Shown: positions 15,115 through 21,105 of the stretch, in pieces
How positions within the stretch are numbered: the first letter of the stretch is position 1
How the letters are laid out: the number at the start of each line of letters is the position of its first letter
Source: Paraburkholderia sp. C35
GTDB lineage: Bacteria; Pseudomonadota; Gammaproteobacteria; Burkholderiales; Burkholderiaceae
Assembly (NCBI RefSeq): GCF_003121405.1
Contig: NZ_QBUY01000094.1
Span: forward strand, 1-37,218
Length of the DNA: 37,218 nucleotides
Reading direction: 5' to 3'
Translations under genes and position numbers: made by a program
The notes under the pieces: generated by a model
What the model was told of the DNA's origin: nothing
What the model saw: the letters and a program-made list of their open reading frames with translations, nothing else
Databases searched by the model: none

Positions 15115-15666
15115 TCAGGCTACGGGGAGGGTATGCGGTACACCATTTACGCAAACCGGGCTAACGAATCCGCCCGCCTTGTAGGTGTCGAGCCAAGCCA
15201 TGCTCCCCTCATACTCGCTGTAGCCGGTGCCGTGTGGCCCCTGCAATTTGATCTCTACCAGTTCATTGCGGCGTGCCGGTCCTTCCAGTGCTTCCCGCAT
15301 GACCGTTGTGCGAATCCCCGGCATTGGCTTGCCGTACTCGTCCTTACCATCGAAGTACAGCGAATCCGGGATTTTCTGGAATGTCGAAAACTTCTCATAC
15401 GATGGTGAGTGCTTCGCCAGCGCCTTAACCAAACGACGGTCGTATTGCTGGGGTGTCTCACCAATGTAGGGTGCTTCCGCAAACACCTTATTGGCTTGCA
15501 TCGCGCGGTCATGCGTCATGCGCACCTGTTCATAGGGGCGGCGGTCTACAAACTTGAAGACTTCTGAATGGTTGTCCGCGTAATCGCGTTCAATCGCATG
15601 CGCGGGAACACGCTCCCACCCCATGCTTTCCGCGTGTTCATTCAGTCTGTCCAGTACGTCGCTCAT
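15115..15666 (-). CDS. Hypothetical 183-residue protein
   Basis: A soluble protein with a good GAGGGGGTGAT ribosome site. It has a helical N-terminus (MSDVLDRLNEHAESMGWERV), a Tyr/Asp-rich centre (IGETPQQYDRRLVKALAKHSPSYEKF), and a beta-rich end (RRNELVEIKLQGPHGTGYSEYEG, GGFVSPVCVNGVPHTLPVA). No domain is recognised. Size and position in the late operon leave a structural role possible, but it lacks the length and pattern of an HK97-type major capsid protein. Confidence 0.7.
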   Translation of the reverse strand: MSDVLDRLNEHAESMGWERVPAHAIERDYADNHSEVFKFVDRRPYEQVRMTHDRAMQANKVFAEAPYIGETPQQYDRRLVKALAKHSPSYEKFSTFQKIPDSLYFDGKDEYGKPMPGIRTTVMREALEGPARRNELVEIKLQGPHGTGYSEYEGSMAWLDTYKAGGFVSPVCVNGVPHTLPVA

Positions 15667-15667
15667 A

Positions 15668-15988
15668 TCACCCCCTCAAGTGGCTATAAAGTCCGCCGCC
15701 AATCGCAAAATCTCCAGCGCTGCCGTTGCAGATTTTGACTTGGAGATTTACATGGGACGGCTTGAACATGCCTAGCCATTGCTCAACACTGCCGCCCTCA
15801 TACGTCGTGATCTCGCGGCCCGTGCGGTCTGTCTTGATGACGGCTCGCATGGGTTCCACCTTGCCGGGTTCAGAATTGCCCGCTGTACCGTTTCGGACGC
15901 GTTCATGGTATGCCCGCTCCTTTTCCCGCTCTGCCTGTAATTGCTCTGGCGTCATGCGGTTAAGACGCTCTATGTAGTGTTCGGTCAT
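15668..15988 (-). CDS. Hypothetical 106-residue protein
   Basis: The product begins with a charged coiled coil (MTPEQLQAEREKERAYHERVRNG) and ends in a beta-rich, glycine-containing tail (VNLQVKICNGSAGDFAIGGGLYSHLRG). GAGG precedes the ATG. It lies one base from the downstream gene and three bases from the upstream one, so the block is a tight operon. Unknown function. Confidence 0.66.
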   Translation of the reverse strand: MTEHYIERLNRMTPEQLQAEREKERAYHERVRNGTAGNSEPGKVEPMRAVIKTDRTGREITTYEGGSVEQWLGMFKPSHVNLQVKICNGSAGDFAIGGGLYSHLRG

Positions 15989-15991
15989 TTC

Positions 15992-16258
15992 TCAATCCTC
16001 ATCGATCTCAACTTTCGGGGCGGCGGGCGGCGTGTGTTCAATCGCAACGCCTTTCTTTCCCTCATCCCCAAACAGACGCGCCCGCATCTCCGCTCGCTGC
16101 GCTGGTGACATGCTGGCTATCTCTCGCGTTACCCGTTCGCTTGCCGTGGGTTGTTTCTTCTTCGCTGCTTCGATAGCATCGGCCCGCGCCAATAGCTCAG
16201 GATGATCTTTGAGCATGTCGGCTAGCAGTGGCGGGACATTCGGATACGCGGCGCTCAT
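15992..16258 (-). CDS. Hypothetical 88-residue protein
   Basis: A small helical protein (MSAAYPNVPPLLADMLKDHPELLARADAIEAAKKK, ERVTREIASMSPAQRAEMRARLFGD) with an acidic/proline tail (TPPAAPKVEIDED). There is no motif. Three bases separate it from the upstream gene. Unknown. Confidence 0.62.
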   Translation of the reverse strand: MSAAYPNVPPLLADMLKDHPELLARADAIEAAKKKQPTASERVTREIASMSPAQRAEMRARLFGDEGKKGVAIEHTPPAAPKVEIDED

Positions 16259-16261
16259 GGC

Positions 16262-16492
16262 TTACTCTGCTTTCGCTGCTTTCTCTGCGTCGCTGCGTTC
16301 TTTGTTCCGGACGATTTCCGACACAATGAAATCGTCCACCCCGTTAAGCAACGTATGTAGCTTGTCCAGTTCCGGGGTGCTATCAATCAAAATACCGTTC
16401 TTTTTGGGTGCTTTGTCCGCTTCGCGATAAACGGCGTCTTGCACTTGCATAAGAAATTTCATCGCCGTAATGAGGTGTCGCGCGTTGCTCAT
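16262..16492 (-). CDS. Hypothetical 76-residue protein
   Basis: A small helical protein (HLITAMKFLMQVQDAVYREADKAPKKNG, ELDKLHTLLNGVDDFIVSEIVRNKERSDAEKAAKAE). GGAGAACACC precedes the ATG. The highly charged C-terminus suggests an oligomer or nucleic-acid contact. Not recognised. Confidence 0.62.
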   Translation of the reverse strand: MSNARHLITAMKFLMQVQDAVYREADKAPKKNGILIDSTPELDKLHTLLNGVDDFIVSEIVRNKERSDAEKAAKAE

Positions 16493-16538
16493 GGTGTTCT
16501 CCAGAATGGGGGCTTGGTGTAGGTGCCTCTAGGATCGT

Positions 16539-16796
16539 TTAGTCGATACCGTGGCGTGCTGCGATTCCTTTTTGCGATGCCCGCACGTATCGCATATCAA
16601 GCGTTGAATCTTCGCTGCACCACTTAAACCAAGTGCTTTTCGCTGGATACATGGGGTTACTACCATCCAACACGGATGAAATCTTTTTGCCGCCCTCCAG
16701 TTCCGCTAGGATCAATTCGATGATGACTTGCGGATACGTTTTGTAGGGTGCGCTTGGCATAAGCTCTAAGAGGTCGGCGGGGATTTCGGTATTCAT
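16539..16796 (-). CDS. Short TerS-like helix-turn-helix protein
   Basis: An 85-residue protein whose core (LAELEGGKKISSVLDGSN, PMYPAKSTWFKWCSEDSTLDMRYVRASQKG) follows the layout of the DNA-binding domain of Sf6-type terminase small subunits: helix, glycine, helix, PxxSTxxxW, then D-x-x-x-x-Y-x-x-A. It ends shortly after that domain, so the oligomerisation and TerL-binding parts are missing. The full-length TerS at 8543-9082 is a separate gene. It could be a regulator built from a TerS DNA-binding domain, or a packaging modulator. It is the first gene of the late block after a 368-base gap. Confidence 0.7.
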   Translation of the reverse strand: MNTEIPADLLELMPSAPYKTYPQVIIELILAELEGGKKISSVLDGSNPMYPAKSTWFKWCSEDSTLDMRYVRASQKGIAARHGID

Positions 16797-17164
16797 CGTT
16801 TGCTCGGTGTCGGACTATAGTTCGATGATGCGCTTTCGCTTCCCTGCCTTGGAAGGGTTTTTTGCTTCGTCGTGCAAATATTTTTGGAGTCCAGAATGAC
16901 GAAACCCCCACGGCGTTACCAGCGCAATGGGGGTTTCTAACTTCGTCAAGTGGAAGTCCCGCGCGATGCGGGGAGTAAAGGCTGACTAGACCTATGTGGA
17001 CACATCGCACAGCATGACAAAGCTGCAACGAGTCTAGCAACGCGGCCCGCTAGCTGTCATTGGGAATTTCGGTGCTGCTGCAATGAATTAATCTCTATCG
17101 TGCAAGCCCGTCATTCGTCAATGTTTTGCAATCGTATGCCGCAATCCGGGTGCTTCGTCAAATG
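16797..17164 (-). promoter_or_regulatory. Non-coding gap, probable late-operon control region
   Basis: No convincing gene is seen in these 368 bases. They contain a strong hairpin (16898-16947) and three copies of TTGACGAA read on the minus strand (16942-16949, 17114-17121, 17154-17161). The last copy is followed after 17 bases by CATACG, a plausible -35/-10 pair driving the minus-strand late genes. The region separates the replication block (17165-18972) from the late block (16796 onward). Confidence 0.45.
16898..16947 (-). terminator. Strong hairpin, possible terminator or attenuator
   Basis: GAAACCCCCA (16901-16910) pairs perfectly with TGGGGGTTTC (16928-16937). Outer arms GACGAA (16898-16903) and TTCGTC (16942-16947) can also pair. 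No clear U-run follows on either strand, so termination may be weak or regulated. It lies between the replication genes and the late genes. Confidence 0.5.
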
Positions 17165-17626
17165 TCAATCGTCATCGTCTGGATCGACATACCCCAAGAA
17201 TCGCGGCGGCGGAAAGTCATCCTGTGGATCGTCTGCGGGTTCTGTGCTGATCTCCAGCATGCTTACCGCCAGTGGCAGATACCGCAATAAGAACTGAGGC
17301 GAGACATGCTCAGGCACAATCCCGCCAAGCTGGTGGGCGGCATCAACGGCGGCGGTGAATTGCTGCCAGAAGTGGAACACATGATTTAGCAACGTCATCG
17401 GTTGCCCCTCTTGCTCCCTGAGCGTTTCGCACACCCGATACAACGCGCCCTTATCCTCCAGCGCCATGTATTCATGCCCGCCCCACGCCCAATGAAGCAA
17501 CGCCATGCAATTGGCGAACGGCTCATTCATGTTCTGCCATGTCTGGTTACGGGCGTTACGCATCATCAGCAGTTCTTTTCTGCGGCTCACGCCGTACTCA
17601 TTCCGGTACTGTCTTACGCGTTTCAT
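17165..17626 (-). CDS. Hypothetical protein downstream of the replication initiator
   Basis: A 153-residue soluble protein with AAGGATAA before its ATG. The N-terminus is basic (MKRVRQYRNEYGVSRRKELLMMRNARNQTW). The middle is helical and Trp-rich (FANCMALLHWAWGGHEYMALEDKGALYRVCETL, LLNHVFHFWQQFTAAVDAAHQL), and the C-terminus is very acidic (PADDPQDDFPPPRFLGYVDPDDDD). No family is recognised. It starts about 50 bases after the replication gene, so a role in replication or early regulation is likely by position. Confidence 0.7.
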   Translation of the reverse strand: MKRVRQYRNEYGVSRRKELLMMRNARNQTWQNMNEPFANCMALLHWAWGGHEYMALEDKGALYRVCETLREQEGQPMTLLNHVFHFWQQFTAAVDAAHQLGGIVPEHVSPQFLLRYLPLAVSMLEISTEPADDPQDDFPPPRFLGYVDPDDDD

Positions 17627-17679
17627 GATTCGTTATCCTTACAAATAGATTGCCGGCATTGGACGCATTTAAAAGCTCT

Positions 17680-18972
17680 CTAGGCGGTCGGCGCTTCTGC
17701 CGCTCCTACGCCATTGGCAAGCGCCCACCATGCCGCCTGTGGGTCTGCATTCGCGTTTGCGGGTGCTTCTACTCTGCCCGCTGCAATGAGCAATTCATAG
17801 TCTGGCTTGGGGATGCCGATATAGCCCTTGGGTTCCCACTTGGCGACTAGCGCGTCCAAGTAACTCTCCGTCACCTTTGCCTTTTCGATTGGCAAGTGTT
17901 TCACCTTCTTTGCTGCTGCCTTGGCTTTGCGCTCCGTCCACCATTCGAGTGCCGTTTCCCAATGCTCAAAGAAAAACAACGCGCACGGCTCTGGCGGTAC
18001 CGGATACGTTTTCCGTTTTGCTTCCGGTAGCTTGTCCTTCACCATCGAACCGAACGCGGGCCATGCAATCAACGGCTCTGCAATCGCGCATACAAGGTCG
18101 GTGTAGTCGGTGCATCCCGCTTTGAACAGACGGGCGGCGGTGTAACCAAAGGTCTTAGCCTTGGGTTCATCCAATGTCTGCCCCGTTACCGCTTCCCATT
18201 GCTTCGCCAGCTTTACCACGCTGCCGGATATTTCCTCGCTCCCCTGCGGGGTTTGCAGGGGTAGAGCACAGGGTGTAGGGGTTGGGGTTTCCGCTTTCCC
18301 TGCGGGCGGTTTGGTTGCCGGTTTGGTCGGTTGCGAAGCGCCGACAGATTCTAAAGTCTCTGCCGTAGTCTTTGGACTAGTAGTCTGTGTATTAGAAATG
18401 CCCTGCGGGGCACTTTCAATCTGCCCTGTAGGGCTTTTTAAAATGCCCTGTGGGGCACTTTGAGATTTGATTGGCTTTGCCTTGCGGGCAATCACAACGG
18501 GCATTTGCCCTGCGGGGCATTTTGGAAAAGTCACGGCTTGGCGATTCGGGATACTGCCCGCGCCATTCGCACAGGTGAGGCGGATAAACGTGGTTTTCAA
18601 ACCGCCCGCCCCGTGTACGCTGGTCTGGATAATCCCGTCTGCCTCCAGAATATCCAATGCCCTCCGCACCTGTTTGGGTTTCAGGCCGGTTTCGAACGCC
18701 AGTTCATTTACCGTCTTGGTAAGCCAGATATGCGGGTTCTCTTTCAGGCGGCGCGTTACTTTGGCCCCGCCGTTTTCACGCGGCAGATACCAATAGACGA
18801 ATTGCGCCAGCACAGGGGTAACCGCCAGATTATTGGAGTAAATCCGGTTCCAAAGGGGCAACGCGGTGACTACGCCGTCGATTACTTCGTTGGGTTTATC
18901 GCAATCCGCCGGTTTGTCTAATTGCACTTGATTGCAATCCGGGGCCGGATGGTTTTCGACCGTTTTAGACAT
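17680..18972 (-). CDS. Phage replication initiator (lambda O-like layout) with internal iterons
   Basis: A 430-residue protein. Residues about 40-132 form a winged helix of the phage replication O / helix-turn-helix type (FVYWYLPRENGGAKVTRRL, LTKTVNELAFETGLKPKQVRRALDILEADGIIQ). A long low-complexity Pro/Thr/Gln linker (about 150-250) follows, then a helical C-terminal domain (LAKQWEAVTGQTLDEPKAKTFGYTAARLF) that would recruit a helicase or helicase loader. The DNA encoding the linker carries repeated palindromes TGCCCTGCGGGGCA, so the origin probably lies inside the gene, as in lambda O. No ATPase motif is present. A weak GGGTAAAT precedes the ATG. Confidence 0.8.
   Translation of the reverse strand: MSKTVENHPAPDCNQVQLDKPADCDKPNEVIDGVVTALPLWNRIYSNNLAVTPVLAQFVYWYLPRENGGAKVTRRLKENPHIWLTKTVNELAFETGLKPKQVRRALDILEADGIIQTSVHGAGGLKTTFIRLTCANGAGSIPNRQAVTFPKCPAGQMPVVIARKAKPIKSQSAPQGILKSPTGQIESAPQGISNTQTTSPKTTAETLESVGASQPTKPATKPPAGKAETPTPTPCALPLQTPQGSEEISGSVVKLAKQWEAVTGQTLDEPKAKTFGYTAARLFKAGCTDYTDLVCAIAEPLIAWPAFGSMVKDKLPEAKRKTYPVPPEPCALFFFEHWETALEWWTERKAKAAAKKVKHLPIEKAKVTESYLDALVAKWEPKGYIGIPKPDYELLIAAGRVEAPANANADPQAAWWALANGVGAAEAPTA
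18241..18519 (+). repeat. Iteron-like palindromes within the replication gene (putative origin)
   Basis: Palindromic 14-mers of the form TGCCCTGYRGGGCA lie at 18399-18412, 18422-18434 (shorter variant), 18444-18457 and 18506-18519. A degenerate TGCCTTGCGGGCA is at 18478-18490 and an outlying CCCCTGCGGGG at 18241-18251. The first three start 23 and 22 bases apart, close to two helical turns. They encode the unstructured linker (APQG and CPAGQ repeats), so protein constraint does not explain them. This matches the organisation of lambda-type origins. Confidence 0.68.
18922..18937 (-). promoter_or_regulatory. TTGCAA dyad near the replication gene start
   Basis: TTGCACTTGATTGCAA, read on the plus strand, differs by one base from the 16-mer at 10172-10187. 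It lies about 35 bases inside the replication gene and could be a repressor site. Confidence 0.3.
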
Positions 18973-18993
18973 GATATTTACCCGTTAATGTCT

Positions 18994-19021
18994 TTGACAA
19001 TCGAGGCAATATCACTATAAT
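18994..19021 (+). promoter_or_regulatory. Consensus sigma-70 promoter for a short transcript
   Basis: A perfect TTGACA (18994-18999) and a perfect TATAAT (19016-19021) are separated by 16 bases. It points away from the replication gene and toward a terminator about 100 bases further on. No other promoter this close to consensus was noticed in the window. Confidence 0.75.
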
Positions 19022-19027
19022 AATAAG

Positions 19028-19158
19028 TGCATGCCTCGGGGGTTACTTGCCTGTTGCCTGTGATGCTTGCATCTACCAGATTCGTTCCCTACCCAATCAC
19101 TAGTTAACGAATCGAATCCCAAAACCCCAGTTTTTCCCGAACTGGGGTTTTTCTTTTA
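19028..19158 (+). ncRNA. Putative small RNA of the element
   Basis: A transcript of about 130 nt would run from the consensus promoter to the terminator at 19121-19155. It contains an 8-bp stem GATTCGTT (19079-19086)/AACGAATC (19106-19113), a small stem near GATGCTTGCATC, and the terminator hairpin. Only 10- and 14-codon frames without ribosome sites are present, so it is unlikely to encode a protein. It is divergent from the replication gene and convergent with the ribbon-helix-helix gene. It may regulate replication or the lysogenic state, or act on helper or host RNA. Confidence 0.55.
19121..19155 (+). terminator. Rho-independent terminator (both strands plausible)
   Basis: AAAACCCCAG (19121-19130) pairs perfectly with CTGGGGTTTT (19142-19151) around an 11-base loop. 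TCTTTTA follows on the plus strand and TTTTGGG on the minus strand. It ends the putative small RNA and probably also the minus-strand gene at 19156-19344. Confidence 0.85.
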
Positions 19159-19344
19159 TACCGTCTCCATCTCATCCAGCACGGCATGCTGGCGCTTGAT
19201 CCGCTCTACGTATTCAGCCAGCGCCATGCGCACGATGTTGGTTTGACTCGCGCCATTACGGGCGCAAATCGCGTCAATATCGGCTTTCATTTCCAGCGAC
19301 TCTTCCGCCTGAATATTGAAAACGTGGTTCCGTTTGGCTCGCAT
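19156..19344 (-). CDS. Ribbon-helix-helix DNA-binding protein
   Basis: A 62-residue protein of the CopG/Arc type. It has a basic N-terminal strand (MRAKRNHVFNIQAEES), helix A (LEMKADIDAICARNG), a turn, and helix B (SQTNIVRMALAEYVERIKRQ), with the typical S-x-T-x-I-V-R pattern. AAAAGGAG lies at good spacing before the ATG. It is probably a small transcription repressor of the element's replication or lysogeny genes. No toxin gene is adjacent, so an antitoxin role is less likely. It ends just before the shared terminator. Confidence 0.8.
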   Translation of the reverse strand: MRAKRNHVFNIQAEESLEMKADIDAICARNGASQTNIVRMALAEYVERIKRQHAVLDEMETV

Positions 19345-19446
19345 GATTTACTCCTTTTATGGTCATCCATCCACACTGGCACATCTTTATTTGTAATGCA
19401 ACGGACTTCCACGTAATAAAAATATTCCCTCTCTCTTGCCAAGCGC

Positions 19447-19491
19447 TATACTGATTTCGCTGGTTATTCGCGCATGAGTAGCCAGTGAAAT
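19447..19491 (+). promoter_or_regulatory. TATACT box and 10-bp dyad
   Basis: ATTTCGCTGG (19454-19463) pairs with CCAGTGAAAT (19482-19491), with one G-U pair, around an 18-base loop. A -10-like TATACT (19447-19452) lies directly before it, without a clear -35. A terminator follows at 19506-19550. Either a structured leader or RNA, or an operator overlapping a promoter. It lies upstream of the ribbon-helix-helix gene and could be its target. Confidence 0.4.
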
Positions 19492-19505
19492 TGATTGGTG
19501 CTTAG

Positions 19506-19550
19506 AGCTAGGCGGCGGGAGGCAGTAAAAAACCGCCTAGCTTCTTTTTT
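19506..19550 (+). terminator. Rho-independent terminator
   Basis: AGCTAGGCGG (19506-19515) and CCGCCTAGCT (19533-19542) pair perfectly, followed by TCTTTTTT. No plus-strand gene lies directly upstream, which implies a short untranslated transcript ending here. Confidence 0.82.
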
Positions 19551-19636
19551 CCCGATTTTTAATCCGAATTAGCCGTTTCTCTGGCAGGGGCGTTTATTGC
19601 CTCTGGATTCTGCTGTTTACTCGAATGGAGTCGTGC

Positions 19637-19837
19637 ATGAATAACGCAACGGGATACGAGACTGAGAATGACGTAAGGCCCGCCGCCGTCGATAACGGGG
19701 CGCTGGTGGATGCCTGTGCTTTGCTGGGGGTGACGCTCACACGCGAGCTACGCGGGGTGCTGGGGATGCCGATAGAGGCGCTGGCGGGGGCGTTCGATGG
19801 TGCGGTGTTGCTCGCTGGTCGGGAGGCGTGGCTTTGA
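19637..19837 (+). CDS. Hypothetical 66-residue protein at the right end
   Basis: I choose the ATG at 19637 (MNNATGYETENDVRP) because GGAG lies eight bases upstream; an ATG at 19625 overlaps that site. The product is acidic and helical (NGALVDACALLGVTLTRELRGVLGMPIEALAGAFDGAVLLAGREAWL), without known motif or clear membrane helix. It is the last gene before attR. The ribosome-site leader resembles the one at 3092-3103. Confidence 0.6.
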   Translation: MNNATGYETENDVRPAAVDNGALVDACALLGVTLTRELRGVLGMPIEALAGAFDGAVLLAGREAWL

Positions 19838-19944
19838 GGGGGTGATTGCAGGTTGTTACAAAAAAGCGGGTAAATTGCAGGCTAGCGGCGGGTTGGAAAA
19901 GCTGAGAGCCTTATCCAGTAAGGGTTTGAGGCATGTTTGTGTAG

Positions 19945-19954
19945 TCGTGCGACA
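19945..19954 (+). other. attR core
   Basis: Core TCGTGCGACA identical to attL (709-718). On the host side, GAATCAC matches the inverse of GTGAT in the left flank, so the reconstructed attB has GTGAT and ATCAC arms. The reconstructed attP has GTAGT and ACTAC arms. Both are consistent with paired core sites. Confidence 0.88.
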
Positions 19955-20396
19955 GAATCACCCCGCGCAACGGCGGCAACGCGTCGCGTGCAATCGGCGG
20001 CGCGTGAAAACGCTTCGGCCCCACGCGCCGGAACGGCGACGCACGCTCCGCAAACACCGGGTCGGTCAGCCAGAACTGGCCGCGCAATTTGAACAGCAGC
20101 GTCGAATGTCCGAGTCGGAACAGGCTGCCATCCGGCGCGGCGTCGAGATCGGCGCGCGTCAACGCATCCACCGGCAAGGCGCCCTTGGGCACCGTGTCGT
20201 CGGGCTTGTTGAAAATCATGTTCCACATGATCCGCAAGGTCTTGCCCAAACCCTCGGCAGGCCGCGGCTTCACGTTGCGAAAGCGCTCGCCGTCGTGCTG
20301 CGGCGACAGGCCGGACAACGCCCGGCTACGTTCGGCAGCCGTAAATCCCAACACCTGACTGATATTGCCGATGATCGATTTCATGCGAAGCGTCAC
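19945..20396 (-). pseudogene. MBL-fold hydrolase, 5' part (split by the element)
   Basis: N-terminal part of the MBL hydrolase, reading MKSIIGNISQVLGF to RGVILSHD. It includes the typical GHSTLLFKLRGQFWLTDPVF segment. The start is probably the ATG of MKSIIG (about 20384); an earlier ATG lies at 20396. After the core, the frame runs into element DNA and ends YTNMPQTLTG at 19911, so a truncated product without metal ligands would result. Excision would restore a full enzyme. It is divergent from the TetR gene at 20470 and likely controlled by it. Confidence 0.9.
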
Positions 20397-20425
20397 TCGA
20401 AACAGAAGGTAGACTGCACAGTGTA

Positions 20426-20448
20426 GTTTATTATCTCGAAAAGTAAAC
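20426..20448 (+). promoter_or_regulatory. Imperfect palindrome between MBL gene and TetR gene
   Basis: GTTTA (20426-20430) and TAAAC (20444-20448) flank an AT-rich centre with further matching pairs, within the short divergent intergenic region. This is the expected place for a TetR-family operator controlling both genes. Confidence 0.45.
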
Positions 20449-20469
20449 CTGTCGGTGTAAAATTAAAAG

Positions 20470-21105
20470 ATGGACGACAGCACCACTCTTTCCCGTCTGA
20501 CCGATCGCAAGCGCGCGGCCGTGATCGAAGCGGCCATCGACGAATTTCGCGCAGCAGGTTTCGACGCCACCAGCATGGACCGCATCGCGGCGCGCGCGAG
20601 CGTGTCCAAGCGCACCGTGTACAACCATTTCCCGAGCAAGGAAGTGTTGTTCGCGGCCATCCTGCAGCAGCTATGGGACGCCAGCAAGGCGGGCGACGCG
20701 CCCGGCTATCGCGCCGACCAGCCGCTGCGCGCGCAGCTGATCGACCTGCTCGCGCAGAAGCTGCGGCTGCTGAACGACGATGCGTTCATGTCGCTGGCGC
20801 GTGTGGCGATCGCGGCCGGCATCCATTCGCCGGAACGCGCGCGCGATATGGTGGCGCGCATCGGCGAGCGTGAAGAAGGTCTGACCGTATGGATACGCGC
20901 GGCCACCGCCGACGGCAGGCTCGATACGCCCGATCCTGCATTCGCCGCGCAACAACTGCATGGTCTCGTGAAAGGCTTTGCGTTCTGGCCGCAGGTCACG
21001 ATGGGCCAGCCGCCGCTGTCGGCCGCCGAGCAACGGCAGATAGCGGAATCGTCGGCGGATATGTTTCTGGCGCGCTACGCCAGCGAGCCGCGCACGCCAG
21101 GCTGA
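20470..21105 (+). CDS. TetR/AcrR-family regulator
   Basis: A 211-residue repressor-type protein. The N-terminal helix-turn-helix (about 14-60) reads AAIDEFRAAGFDATSMDRIA then ASVSKRTVYNHFPSKEVLF, the classic TetR_N signature. The ligand/dimer domain ends with a segment common in the AefR-like C-terminal family (GLVKGFAFWPQVTMGQPPLS). It is divergent from the interrupted MBL hydrolase gene and probably represses it and itself in response to a small molecule. The leader is short and A-rich with a weak ribosome site. The 3' end overlaps the convergent glycosyltransferase gene by 31 bases. Confidence 0.92.
   Translation: MDDSTTLSRLTDRKRAAVIEAAIDEFRAAGFDATSMDRIAARASVSKRTVYNHFPSKEVLFAAILQQLWDASKAGDAPGYRADQPLRAQLIDLLAQKLRLLNDDAFMSLARVAIAAGIHSPERARDMVARIGEREEGLTVWIRAATADGRLDTPDPAFAAQQLHGLVKGFAFWPQVTMGQPPLSAAEQRQIAESSADMFLARYASEPRTPG

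Larger units (their letters stand above)
709..19954 (+). mobile_element. Integrated phage-like element, about 19.2 kb, without recognisable head genes
   Basis: The element is bounded by the core repeat TCGTGCGACA at both ends and carries its own P4-type integrase next to attL. Both flanks are parts of one MBL hydrolase gene, and joining them across the core restores the reading frame. Inside are small regulators, a replication initiator, a tape-measure/transglycosylase protein, hub, spike, TerS and TerL, plus many small unknown genes. No portal, major capsid, protease, sheath, tube, holin or spanin gene is recognisable. Short overlapping genes and visibly lower G+C than the host support foreign origin. 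Whether it is a satellite, a gene-transfer particle or a deleted prophage is open. Confidence 0.92.

Noticed and set aside
16660..17040. A 126-residue minus-strand frame across the late control gap
   Set aside because: It overlaps the TerS-like gene in another frame, lacks a ribosome site, and covers the strong hairpin. Composition is not protein-like.
18241..18519. Repeats as a CRISPR array
   Set aside because: Repeats are 14 bases, palindromic, with spacers of about 8-10 bases (or irregular), and lie inside a coding gene; no cas genes are present.
19156..19344. Ribbon-helix-helix gene as the antitoxin of a toxin-antitoxin pair
   Set aside because: No small toxin-like gene is adjacent; the neighbours are a terminator, the putative RNA and a non-coding promoter region.
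709..19954. tRNA or tmRNA gene as integration target
   Set aside because: Both flanks translate as one MBL-fold protein and no tRNA cloverleaf is present near either core.
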